In this document: one piece after another, positions 22,515 through 32,834 of the stretch | Numbering within the stretch: the first letter of the stretch is position 1 | Layout: every line of letters begins with the position of its first letter | Assembly (NCBI GenBank): GCA_964036045.1 | Contig: OZ038382.1 | Coordinates: 133,476,442 to 133,540,441, forward strand | From: Eutreptiella sp. 'Long Island Sound 2002' | Taxonomy: Eukaryota > Euglenozoa > Euglenophyceae > Eutreptiales > Eutreptiaceae | Direction of reading: 5' to 3' | Length of the DNA stretch: 64,000 bases | The notes under the pieces: generated by a model | Seen by the model: the letters and a program-made list of their open reading frames with translations, nothing else | Told to the model about the DNA's origin: nothing | Databases searched by the model: none | Made by a program: the position numbers and the translations under genes

Positions 22515-24312
22515 CGGGGCGGTGCCGTTGCCCGTCTGACCTTGCCGTGGTCGTCCCATTCCAATGTCCACCAGGTGTCCCGGTGTTTGAGGATGTGAAC
22601 CTCCGTTGTGGCCGGGGGGGCGTCCATGGCGTCCCAGCTGACGAGCTGGATGGGGCTGACCCTGGGGGTGGGTCTTCGGGGGTGCTTGCATGTTGAGGAT
22701 TTGGTGGATGTCCTTGGCGGTAGGGCCCGTGTCGGGGGGTCCTGCGCTACTTGGGCCAGAGGTGGGGGAGGGCGGTCCTCTCAGAGGCGGGAGGCGGACG
22801 TTGTGGCATACATAGCTGCGATCAGGACCTGCTCCGTCAGCCCTTCCGACATGAGGTGGTTTTCCCCCTCCAGGTACCGGGGGATCGGGGCTTCCGCCTT
22901 TAGGGTGAGGAGTGCAATGGCGCGTTTGGGTCCAGGCGTGGTGTGTGTCAGCTCGTCTGGCGGGCGTCCGTCGGATGGGGTGTGGGGGGGGCGCTTCTGG
23001 AAGGGGGATGGTCCCAGCCAGGTGCTCGAAGAGGTGTAGCGGTATGGCGTCGTGGTGGTCCGCCGCGGGCAGTAGGTAGGGGTGCGGGTCCCCGGGTATG
23101 GTGCCGAGGTATATGCCCCCCCTGTAGGTAGGGGTGGGCAGGGTTGCTGCAGAGCGCCCGCGCATGGTAGCGCACACTGGGGGTTGCAGTGGGTGCATTG
23201 GGCTGTTATGGGGTGCGGTACCGCGTAAACGGTGAAGGGTCCTACCGCGCTCTGGATGTGGCGGGGGATGATGGTGCGGAGGTCAGCCACCCGTGCTGTG
23301 CGGCTTTCGCCATATTATATCCAGAGCGTGTCCTCCAGTGCCATTTTGGGGCGTAACTTGCGGGCCAGTAGGTTCATGTTGTTTTTGTGAGTGGCCTCGG
23401 TGACGGTGCCGGGTCCAGTGCTAATGCGTGGGAGCAGGTGGCTTTTGTGGTGTGCCGCGGCCCGTCTGCGGGCTGCGTGGAGGTTGCTGTCAGCGGGAGG
23501 GGGCGCGTGGTGGGCGGGCCTTTTGCGCGGGGTCCGGGCGACGTGTAGTGGATGCTTCCATGCCGGACGTGGGTGGTGTTGTGGTGGCTGGAGGCCAGGG
23601 TAGGTGGTGAAGGTGTATATGGTGATGGGGGAGCGCTCATGTGTGGCCTGGAGGTAGTAGTGGTCGCGACCCGTGTTGTGGGTGACGATGACGTTTGGCC
23701 TCGGTATGGCCGTAGTGGAGTGCGGTATTGGGGAGTTGTTTGGTGACACGTGCCGTCGCCCCCCCAATTTTGGGCGCAGTGTCGTGGGGCACGAGGACGT
23801 GGACGGCCCACACATCGTGGGCAGGAAGGCTGACGTGCAGTAGGGTGGGATGAATTGGGCGTCCCCGGAAGTGTGCTAAAGCTGGGTTGTGGCGTGCTGC
23901 CGTTTCTTTGATGATGGACGGTGCCCATTGGGGTGGCGCCCCAACTTGCTGGGCCATGGCGGCGACCGCGTGGGCGACCACTGTGAGGTCTGGGCTGATG
24001 CCAGGCTGGTCTGCCGGTGGTTGTAGGCCCCCTACTTGTGCTGGGTGGTGCCACCATAGGGTGTGGCTCTTTTGCGTGTTATCGTGGGGGGTGTGCACGA
24101 GGCCCTGGTGGTTGGAGATGGCGGTCTTGAGGGCTTCCGCTGCCTCGCGGTGGAGGTTGCGCGTGTAGGCCCAGACTCCGTTTGGAGGGGGCGCCCCGGT
24201 GTGGGATTCTGCCGTGGTGGGGGCGGCTCGAGGCTGTGACTGGTGAAGAAGGGCCTGTGCAGCCCATCGTGCATGGAGGCGCACACGTGTGCCCACCTGT
24301 CCACCCATCCCT
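22515..24312 (-). pseudogene. Middle of the ORF1-like region (copy 2), frameshifted
   Basis: Coding-like pieces in changing frames: VRLHARWAAQALLHQSQ, NGVWAYTRNLHREAAEALKT, LPAHDVWAVHVLVPHDTAPK, IPRPNVIVTHNTGRDHYYL, MADLRTIIPRHIQSAVGPF, a Cys cluster AQCTHCNPQCALPCAG, GGIYLGTIPGDPHPYLLPA, EGENHLMSEGLTEQVLIAA, then VSWDAMDAPPATTEVHILK and DTWWTLEWDDHGKVRRA ending at a stop near 22,490. Together they look like one long protein broken four or five times. I recognise none of it; the CxxCx3Cx3C cluster could be a metal site. Confidence 0.5.
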
Positions 24313-24313
24313 G

Positions 24314-25753
24314 TTAGGCGCTTCCTGTGCCTGCCCCTGTGGGGGGTCGTACGATGACCACGTGCCAGGGGTGTGACCCCGGTACTATGGTACGGGGTGT
24401 GGTGTGCTCGTGAGCGTGCAGCCATACCACGGTGTCTGCGTTCGCTGTCACGTAGTCCCCTGCCTCCGCTGTGTGGACCGTTTTGATGGCTGCCTCTCCC
24501 TCTACGTTGAGGAGGAGGTGTGTGCCGGCCGGCTGCGTGTGTGTCTCCGCGTCCTGGAGCCAAAAGTACGTGAGCGCCACGACGCCGGGGAGGATTTCCC
24601 CCCACGTGAAGGTTCCTTCGGGTGATGCCCACTGCGAGGGCAGTGTGCGGCGTCCCCGCGAGTCGTTTGTGGCATGGTAGTCGGGGGGGAGGTGACGCTT
24701 GGTGAGCCGGTGTGGCATGTGTCTGGTGGTGGCTGTGGGGGGGTCCCAATTACATTCCTCTGGGGGGGTTGCGTCTGCGTCGTCCTCCTGGGGCTGGGTC
24801 AGCAGGGGCCGCCTGTGCATTGGTGTGGTGTCGGGTAATCCGCTGTGTGTGAGGATGTGGAAGCCCTCAGGGGTGAGTTGGAGGACAATGTCCCAGTTCG
24901 CCGTTTGCTCCGGCGACCACTGGTGGGGTCCGTCCTGCGACCGGTGGAGGGTGACTTGGTGGCCCCATCTCCAGCTGTGGTAGGCAAGGAGGTTGAGGAT
25001 GGTGTCTTGCTCCGGGTCCTCTACGCTCTGCAAGTACGCCATCATGTCGGTGACGTCGACGGCGTACTCTTCCTCCCATTCTTGTGTTTGGGCGCCTGGA
25101 GAGGGGGGGGTGGTGGTGTACCCGTGGAGCCCCGGCCACGTGACGTCAGGCAGGTCGTTCTCGAGGGACGTCCAGTACTCCGCAGGGCCCTTGCTGGCTT
25201 CGTGGGTGGCTTGGTGGCGCCGCAGGGCGTTGGACAGGTGTGTCCAGGGCGCCTGCTCGCGAGGCGGGGGCTGCGGGGGGGCGTTATGCGGGCTGGGGTC
25301 CGCGGGGTCGCTTGCTGCGGGCTCGAGCTCCGGCGGGGTGAGGTCCATATGCTGCTGTGTGTCCTCCGTGTGTTGGAGCTCCAGCTCTAGCAAACTGTCA
25401 ATGTCCAGGGCCATGGGGTCATCGTGGGTGCTCATGTGTTGGGCTGCTGCTTCATGGCACGGTGGGTGTGTGATGTTGGTGCTCGGGGCACGTGCGGCGG
25501 CCGGTGTGGGGTCGTGCGCCGGTGCTCGGGGAAGCGCGCGGTTTGGCGTGGTTGCGGTGTGTGGCTGATCGCTGGTGACTGTCCCGGCCGATGGTGTTGC
25601 CCCTGTGTGCGGTTTGGGTTGTGGCTGGTTGTGGGCGTTGAGCTGGGGTGTGGTGTGCGGGGTTTCCAGGGGTGGTGCCGGTGGGGGAGGGGTGGGGTGC
25701 GGTGTCGGCTTGGCGCGGCTCCGTTCCTTTGTTGGTGGGCTGTGGTGTCTCAT
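24314..25753 (-). pseudogene. 479-codon ORF1-like frame, N-terminal part (copy 2)
   Basis: The first 190 residues are Pro/Thr/His-rich and probably disordered, with an acidic patch (MALDIDSLLELELQHTED). The last 290 look folded: QEWEEEYAVDVTDMMAYLQS, ILNLLAYHSWRWGHQVTLH, TANWDIVLQLTPEGFHILTH, EGTFTWGEILPGVVALTYFW and IVPGSHPWHVVIVRPPTG. It is open to the stop at 24,314, after which protein-like sequence continues in another frame, so the stop may be a lesion. The start is uncertain. By position it is the ORF1/gag-like portion of the LINE, but no known ORF1 fold was recognised. Confidence 0.45.
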
Positions 25754-27199
25754 GCCCCCGGCCGGGGGAGGGGGGTGCCGTGTGGTATGGTGGTGCTTGG
25801 TTGCTTGTTAGCCTTCCCCTTGGGGGGGGGGGGAGGCACCGTGTCCAGGTCTGGTGAGGGGGGTGGTCGCTCGTGGCTGGTCCCCTGGCGATGTGGGGCA
25901 GTCCCGTGCGGTCTCTCGGTCATCTTCCTGGCGTGTTTCAGTACTTGGGCCGTTCGGGGTCGGTGTGGCGTGGGGCCTGGCGTCCCCTGGGGCAGGGTGT
26001 GTGGGATTGGAGGATCGCAACCAGGGGGTGTGGTCGTGTGGTACTTGGGGCCATCGGCTGACTGTTGAGCGGGCCCAGTGGTGCGGGGAGCGCCGTGTAT
26101 GGGCCGCGCGCGGGCTACTGCGTTTGCGGGGTCTGCGGGTCAGTGGGTCGCGGCATCTTTGGGCGTGTTGTGGCCCCGATGCGGCGCCCGTGGATGGTGA
26201 CTGGCGGTGTGTGGCTGGGGTGCATTGTTTCCACGGTGGGGCGGGGGGCTATGTGCTCGGGTGTGGGGTGGGTCCATGGCAGGCTACCGGCTGTTAGCGG
26301 CTATCGGGGCCTCACTGTGGGTGGGTCTTCCGTGGTGTCCCCTTGGTGCGTCCGATGGTAGTCTCTGCTCGGCTGGCTGAAGGGGGTTTTTGGGGTGTAC
26401 CGCATCCATGGGGGCACCAATGTGTGTTGGCGTGCCGCAGCGGGGGCCGCAGTGGGTTGTGGGGGTGGGGCTTGCGTCCGTGTCATCCGTGTGGTCGGCG
26501 GCAGTGCGTCGTGTGTCGTCCTCGCCGGCTCCTCATGGCGGTCCGTTGTAGTGGTGCTTGGAAGGTGATCTTGGGCTTGGCGGTTCCTGGGAGGGCGCGA
26601 GACATGCGGGATCAGGTTGGCTTTGGGGGGGCGCGCATGTGTGTGGGCCTGCGTGTTTGTCTTCTGCTCCGTCCGTGGTTTCTTCCTATGCCTTCCTCTT
26701 GCCCCACTCTTTTTGCTTGTTCGTTTTGCTTTGTTTGTTTGTTTTCTTCTTTTTTTTGGGGGGGGGGATGGCTGGGGTGCGGCGTTTTTGGTGCTGGGAG
26801 TGGATGTGGGTGCGTGCGGGTGCCGGTGTTGGTGTGGGCGTGGGTGTCGTGGGGGATGGGGGTCGGGTGGCTGTTGCGCTCTGGGTTCCCTGTGTGTGTG
26901 TCGGTCCCCATGCTTCCGGTTTCCGGGGTGCTGGTCCGGGGGGCGTTGACGGCGGGTGGTTGGCAGCAGTGGTGCCGTGGCGCTTGCGCGGGTGGTCGCG
27001 GCTCCTGGGTAGTGCCTGCATGGCGTGGGGGGGCGCGGGCGTGCGTGTGGGTGTGTTCATGGCGCGGGCCCGTTGGGTGCTGGGCAGTGTGGGCGTGGCT
27101 GGTCTGTGGTTGTGGTTGGATCAGGCAGGGTGGGTGTCGGGTATGTGTGCGCCGACGGCGTGGTGGGTTGGGCTGGGGCACTGTGGGCGACGCAATGGG
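25754..27199. other. G/T-rich region, no recognised gene
   Basis: Strand-biased (G and T on the + strand), with no motif I can name. A T-rich run followed by ten or more G lies at about 26,720-26,768. Open frames on either strand are low in complexity. Confidence 0.4.
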
Positions 27200-29200
27200 T
27201 GGAGAAGATGTTGGTGTTGCCTACGGGGGGGGTGCTGTAGGCGCCGAAACGGGTTGGTGTTGCTGACGTGGGTGCTTCAGGCGATGCGCCGGGCGGGGAC
27301 AGGGCTGGTGATGCCGATGGTGTCGTATGTGACGAGGCGGGTGCTACGGGGGCCTGCGGCTCCGTGGGCCGCTGCAGGTGGTGCAAAAGGTGGTGGCGTA
27401 ACCGGTGATGTTGGCAATGAGGGTGCTGCAGGTGACGCCGATGGTGAGGGCGCTGCGGGTGATGTCATGGGTGGTGGCGGTGTTGATGTGGGGTGTCGCA
27501 GGTGGTGCGTCGGCTGGTGGCGCGGCTGGTACTGCCCTTGCGTAGGGTGGTGCTCGGGGTGCTGTGGGCAGTGGTGTCGTCGGTGGTGCCGATGGTGAGG
27601 GTGACACAGGCGACGCACCGGGTGACGGTGAGGCATATGGTGGAGTCATATTTTAGGTGACGCGCTGGGGACGGCTGGTGGGGGGCTGGAGAGGGGGCTG
27701 CCGTTGGTGCAACGTGCGATAGTGGCGTTGGTGATGTCGATGGTTGGGGTGCCGCAGGTGGTGGATCGGGTGATGGTGTTGTTTGTGATGCCGACGGCGG
27801 GGGGGGGGGGTTGCGGATGACGGGCGTTTGCGAGGCTGATGGTGCCGCTGGCGAGGGTGTTGCATGTGGTGCTACGGGCGATGGGGACGCTGGTGGCGCT
27901 GATGGTGAGGAATGCTGTGGGTGGTGGTGTCGCTGGCGATGCCGATGGCGAGGGTGCTGTGGGTGTTTCTGATGGTCAGGGTGTTGCTGGTGATGCGATG
28001 GGTGATAGTGCCGTTGTCGATGTCGGTGACAAGGGTGTTGTAGGCGTTGTCGAGGGTGATGGCGATGTAAGCAGCGTCCATGCCGGGGGTGTTGTTCGTG
28101 ATGCTACGGGTAGTGGCGCCGCTGGTGACTCTGATGACGGTGAGGGTGTGGTGATGAATTGGAGGCGCTGCTGGCGGTGTCGATGGGGAGGGTGGTGTAG
28201 ATGACGGAGGACGTTCGGGCGGGTGGGGCGTCAGGCGACCGTGAGACCGGTAATGCTGACGGTGCAACAGGCAGTGCAGGTGACGGGAGGGCTGCAGAGG
28301 GAGAGCGCTGTGGGTGACGTCGCTGGCGAGGGCCCCGCGGGTAATGGGGTGGGCGGAGACGCTGGTGGCGGTGGCAGTGTGCCGCTAGCGGTGAAGTGGG
28401 CATCGGTGATGCTGGTGTTGTTGACGCTGAGCGTGATGTACCGCTGGCGTTGCCGGGAGGGTGCTGCCGTACGTCCCGTGGGTGGTGGAGTCACCGGTGG
28501 TGCCGGTCGTGTGGATTGTGAGGGTTGTTGTTCCAGTGGCGGTGGGGCTGGCGTGCGCCGCTGGTGGTGTGGCGGTCCAGGTGGTGGTGGGGCTAGGGGC
28601 GCCGTTGTGAGGGTTGCCGGCAATGCGTTTGGTGATGGGGGAGCTGCAGGTGGTGTAAGTGGCGTTTGTGCCTTTGGTGATGTCGGTGGCGAGGGTGTCC
28701 CATGTGATGGCCCGGGTGACGTTGGTGATGGCGATGGTGAGCGGGCGATGGCGATGCTGGCGATGCCAATCAGGGGGGGGGGGTGTTGTATGGGATGCAA
28801 CGGGTGGCGGCCGTTGGCTCTGCACCGGCTGGTGGTGGTGATGGTGGTGTCGTAGGCGAGGGTGCTGTAGGGAGCAACAGATGAGGGCACTGCGGGTGCC
28901 ATATGCTGGGATTGTTGATGGTGTCGCTGGTTCTGCCAGCGGCGGTTGTAGGCGCCGCAAGGGGCGTTGGGGGTGCCTCAGGTGACATGGTGGGTGGTGG
29001 TGTCGCTGGCGATGTTGATGTTGACGGTGCTGCAGGCGGTAAGGGTGGGACGGCGCTGTTTGCGGTCTATGGTTAGGGTGCTGCGGAGGTATTGCAGGTG
29101 AGGTGTCGGGTGAATGGTGGTGCGCCTGGCAACGGTGTCGTGAGTGTTGTCGATGGTGAGGGTGTTGTTGGTGATGCCTTGGGTGCCGCCTGTGAGGGGC
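27200..29200 (+). repeat. Degenerate GNN-phased trinucleotide tract
   Basis: For some 2 kb the + strand is built from G-starting triplets such as GGT, GTG, GAT, GCT and GTT (for example GGTGATGTTGG, GGCGATGCCGATGGCGAGGG). One frame therefore gives Gly/Asp/Val/Ala-rich peptide (VAGDADGEGAVGVSDGQG near 27,930) and the complement gives Thr/Pro/Ser/His-rich peptide. The phase shifts repeatedly and no frame stays open for long, so I treat it as a decayed simple-sequence tract. Confidence 0.55.
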
Positions 29201-30004
29201 TGGTGGAGGGGAGAGGTCTATAGTGTGGTGAGGCGTGATGGTGGGTTCTCCGGTGCGGGTGGGGCTGGTGACGCGGTCCACCCTCTCTACAGGGCTGGGA
29301 CCAAGACGCCCGATGGTGGTTGTTGAGGCGGCTGACGCGGTCCACTCTGTGGTGCTTGGTGTGTGTGGCCAGTGCCTGGTTTCTTTGGTGCGCTTGTTGG
29401 CGCGGGCGTGTTGGGGGCGGTGGTTTGTCTGCCTGTCTGCCTGTGCGTGTGGCGGTGGCGGTGGCGGTCGGTGCGCTGGGCGCTTGGTGGGCGTGGTTGG
29501 GTGCTGGTGCGCGTGTTGATGTGTCCTTTGTGTGGGTTGCGGGGGGTCTGTGGGCGGCGGGTGTGCTCTTGCCGTGCGTGTGGCGGTTTGTGTTGTCTGG
29601 TGGAGCGTGGCTGGTGTGTGCTTTGGGTGGATGGTGTGGGACCAGGTCGGCGTGGGTGGTGTCGGTTTGGGTGTTTGGGTTTGGGTGCTGGTTGTGGGTA
29701 CGTCGTCTGCGCGGTGTGGTCGGGCGTGATGGTGGGTTTTCCGACGTGCGCGGCCGGTTGGTGGTGCGTGTGGTCCGTGGTGTGGTGTCCGGTGCGGGCA
29801 GTTCGGGTCGGGTCGGCCTGGGCTTGGTGGTGGTGGTGGTTGTGGCTGGATTGCTTGTGCTTGCGGCGGCAATGGGCGACCCTGATGGTGGGCCTAGGGT
29901 GTGTGGTGGCAGGTTGGCGTGTATGGTGGTGGTGGGGGCGGTGTTTCCTTGCGGGTGCTCTTGGGTGTGGTACCGTGAGGCGTGTGGTTTGCGGTAACTG
30001 AGCA
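29201..30004. other. G/T-rich stretch, no recognised gene
   Basis: Strongly G/T-biased on the + strand; open frames of over 200 codons exist but are low-complexity. GACGCGGTCCA occurs twice (near 29,269 and 29,334), about 65 bp apart. Confidence 0.4.
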
Positions 30005-31072
30005 CACGCCCCTCCGGGCGGCGCGGGCCCGGTGGTCCGGTAGGCCGGCCGGCGGGCAGTGCGCGCCCGCCGGGTGCTCAAGCGTCCCTCCGGACGGCGG
30101 CTGTTCTGTAGCCGGCAGGGGTTGGGTTCACTGCCAGGCGCACACACGTCCGTCTGGACGGCAGCTGTATTGTAGCCGGCAGGGGCTGGGTTCACTGCCG
30201 GGTGCACACACGTCCATCCGGACGGCGGCTGTTCTGTAGCCAGCAGGGGCTGGGTTCACTGCCGGGCGCACACAAGTCCGTCCGGACGGCAGCTGTTTCG
30301 TAGCCGGCAGGGGCTGGGTTCACTGCCGGGCGCACACACGTCCGTCCAGACAGCGGCTGTCTTGTAGCCGGCAGAGGCTGGGTTCACTGCCGGGCGCACA
30401 CACGTCCATCCGGACGACAGCTGTCTCGTAGCCGGCAGGGGATGGGTACACTGCCGGGCGCACACACGTCCATCCGGACGGCGACTGCTCGGTAGCCGGC
30501 AGGGGCTGGGTTCAGTGCCAGGCGCACACACGTCTGTCCGGACGGTGGCTGTTTCGTAGCCGGCAGGGGCTGGCTTCACTGCCGGGTGCACACACGTCCA
30601 TCCAGACGGCGACTGTTCCGTAGCCGGCAGGGGCTGGATTCACTGCCGAGCGCACACACGTTTGTCCGGACGGCGGCTGTTTCGTAGCCGGCAGGGGCTG
30701 GGTTCACTGCCAGGCGCACACACGTCTGTCCTGACGGCAGCTGTTTCGTAGCCGGCAGGGGATGGGTACACTGCCGGGCGCACACACGTGCATCGAGACG
30801 GCGGCTGTTCCGTAGCCGGCAGGGGCTGGGTTCACTGCCGGGCGCACACACGTCTGTCCGGACGGCGGCTGTTTCGTAGCCGGCAGGGGCTGGGTTCACT
30901 GCCGGGTGCACACACGTCCATCCAGACGGCAGCTGTTCCGTAGCCGGCAGGGGCTGGATTCACTGCCGGGCGCACACACGTCCGTCCGGACGGCAACTGT
31001 TTCGTAGCCGGCAGGGGCTGGGTTCACTGCCGGGCGCACACACGTCCATCTGGACGGCAGCTGTTGCGCTGT
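30005..31072 (+). repeat. 64-bp satellite with a 12-bp palindrome in each unit
   Basis: About 16-17 units. GTAGCCGGCAGGGGCTGGGT starts at 30,300, 30,364, 30,428 and 30,492, exactly 64 bp apart, followed by TCACTGCCGGGCGCACACAC and GTCCGTCCGGACGGCAGCTG. CCGTCCGGACGG is a perfect palindrome; in many units it varies at one or two bases. Because 64 is not a multiple of 3, three units make a 64-residue peptide repeat on the minus strand (VNPAPAGYETAAVRTDVCAP). That openness looks incidental. Confidence 0.9.
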
Positions 31073-31558
31073 GGGGACTGCCGGGCTTGGACTTGTTCTT
31101 GGCGGCTTGCTCGTCGTTGGGCGTGGGTGTTTGTCGTGGTGGTGTCCTGCTTTGTGCCGTGGGGCGTGCTGGCATGCGGTGCTGCGTGTGTGCCCTGCAT
31201 GGCCTGCGTCCGGCATGCGCTCTTTGCCCTGATGTGCTGTTGTGCAGGCGCGGGGACACACCCTCTCTCTGGTGGGCCCGTATGGCTCCATGGCGGGCCC
31301 TGTTGGCGCCCAGCCGTGGCCCGGTGCGCGACGCTGGGTCAGTTGTGTGTACGTGGGGGGGGGGCTTGGGCTCCTCTCCCCTCGCCTTCCCCTTGCCCCT
31401 CTGTCCCTTTTCGTCAGCCCGCCCTGCTTGCCCACCCTCTTCGTACCCGCTGGGTTGGCCTTGTGTGGATGGTTGGTCTTGGTGGTCTGACATGGTGTTT
31501 CTTTTCTGCAGGGCGGCGTGGGTTGGGTTCGTTGTCGGGATGAGTTGCTCGTGTGGTG
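31073..31558. other. Spacer between two arrays
   Basis: GC-rich, non-repetitive sequence linking the 64-bp and 65-bp arrays. No domain is recognised in any frame. Confidence 0.4.
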
Positions 31559-32795
31559 CGCCGCGCCACAGCTACGGTGTCCTGGACTACTTGGCTCCTG
31601 TTCACCGGTGTGCACGCTCTGCGTGTGGTGTTGTGTTTGCGGCGTCCTGGGCCACTTCGCTCCTGTTCACCGGTGTGCATGCTTTGGTGTGCTGTGCCGT
31701 GTGCACAGTGTCCCCGGCCTCTTGGCTCCTGTTCACCGGTGTGCACACTCTGCGTGCGGTGTTGTGTGTGCGGTGTCCTGGGCTGCCTGGCTCCTGTTCA
31801 CCGGTGTGCACGCTCTGCGTGTGGTGTTGCGTGTGCGGTCTCCTGGGCCGCTTGGCTCCTGTTCACCGGTGTGCCTGCCTTGGTGTGCTCTGTCGTGTGC
31901 AAGGTGTCCTGGGCCTCTTCGCCCCGGTTGACCGGTGTGCACGCTAATTGTTCGGTGTTGTGGGTGCGGCGCCCTGGCCTCTCGGTTCCTGTTCTCCGGT
32001 GTGCGTGCTCGTTGTGCTGTGTTGTTTGTGCCGTGTTCTGGGTCATGTGGCTCCTGTTCTCAGGTGTGCACGCTTTACGTGCAGTCTTGGGACACTTGGT
32101 TCGTGCTCTCCGATGTGGTGTGTCGCGGTCTTTGTGGTGTTCGCTGTGCGGTGTTGCGTGTGTGGTGTTCTGGGCCTCCGGGCCTCGGTTCACCAGTGCG
32201 CTCGCCCGGTGTGTGGTGTTGTGCGCGCTTGGTGTCCTAGGCCTCTTGGCTCCTGTCCACTGGTGTGTTTGTGTGGTGTGTTGTGTGGTGTGTGCGGCTT
32301 CGTGGGCCTCGTGGCTCCTGTTCACGGGTGTGCGTGTGTCGTGCATTGTGTGGTGTGCACAGTGTCCTGGGCCTCGTGGCTCCTGTTTACCGGTGTGCGG
32401 CGTTTCGTGGTTAGTGCCCTGGTTCTCTTGGCTCCTGTTCACCGGTGTGTTTGTTTGGTGTGTTGTGTGGTCTGCACGGTGTCCTGGCCCTCGTGGCTCC
32501 TGTTCATTGGTGTGCACGCTCGGTGTGCGGTGTTTTGTGCGTGGTGTCTTGGGCCTTTTGGCTCCTGTTCTCCGGTGTGCTTTTGTGGTGTGTTGTGCAG
32601 TGTGTGCGGTGTCCTGGGCCAATTGGCTCCTGTTCACCGGTGTGCGCGCTCGGTGCTCGGTGTTTTGTGTTTGGTGTTTGGCTCCTGTTCACCGGTGTGC
32701 CCGTGTTGTGTGGTGTTTGCGGTGTCTTGGGCCACGTGGCTCCTGTTGACCGGTGTGCATGCTCGGTGTGGTGTGTGGTGTGTGTGGTGTCGCTG
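31559..32795 (+). repeat. 65-bp minisatellite, locus 2
   Basis: About 19 diverged units built on TTGGCTCCTGTTCACCGGTG followed by TGC(A/G)CGCTC and GTGCGGTGTCCTGGGC. The centre TCACCGGTGT contains the palindrome CACCGGTG. This is the same family and orientation as locus 1 (10,050-10,555), 21 kb away. Long frames on both strands (up to 398 codons) come from the repeat. Confidence 0.85.
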
Positions 32796-32834
32796 TGGGT
32801 GTGTGCCCACGTGTGCCATACCGTCCTCGTTGCA

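Larger units (their letters stand above)
15770..25753 (-). mobile_element. Non-LTR retrotransposon, copy 2: ORF1-like, APE endonuclease, RT, RNase H, CCHC-like tail
   Basis: From high to low coordinates the minus strand carries an unrecognised N-terminal region (25,753 to about 21,400), an APE-type endonuclease (about 21,330-20,837), a reverse transcriptase (20,836-17,129), RNase H (16,999-16,532) and a Cys/His tail (about 16,330-15,770). That order is typical of the RNase H-bearing LINE groups (I, Tad, Ingi and relatives); the clade cannot be fixed without a tree. Frameshifts occur about every 0.5-2 kb, and a satellite block splits the RT. The element is dead but nearly complete. Further protein-like segments (15,310-11,106) may belong to it or to a second insertion. 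Confidence 0.8.

Noticed and set aside
30005-31072. CRISPR array
   Set aside because: Units are contiguous and alike over their full length; there are no variable spacers, and the context is eukaryotic.
30256-31615. Minus-strand frames with PAPAGYETAAVRTDVCAPGS repeats
   Set aside because: Simple translation of the 64-bp satellite; no start or partner sequence.
31553-32749. 398-codon Cys/Val-rich frame in the 65-bp minisatellite
   Set aside because: The unit length is near a multiple of 5, not 3, the frame drifts, and the residues only reflect GTGTGTTGTG-type DNA.
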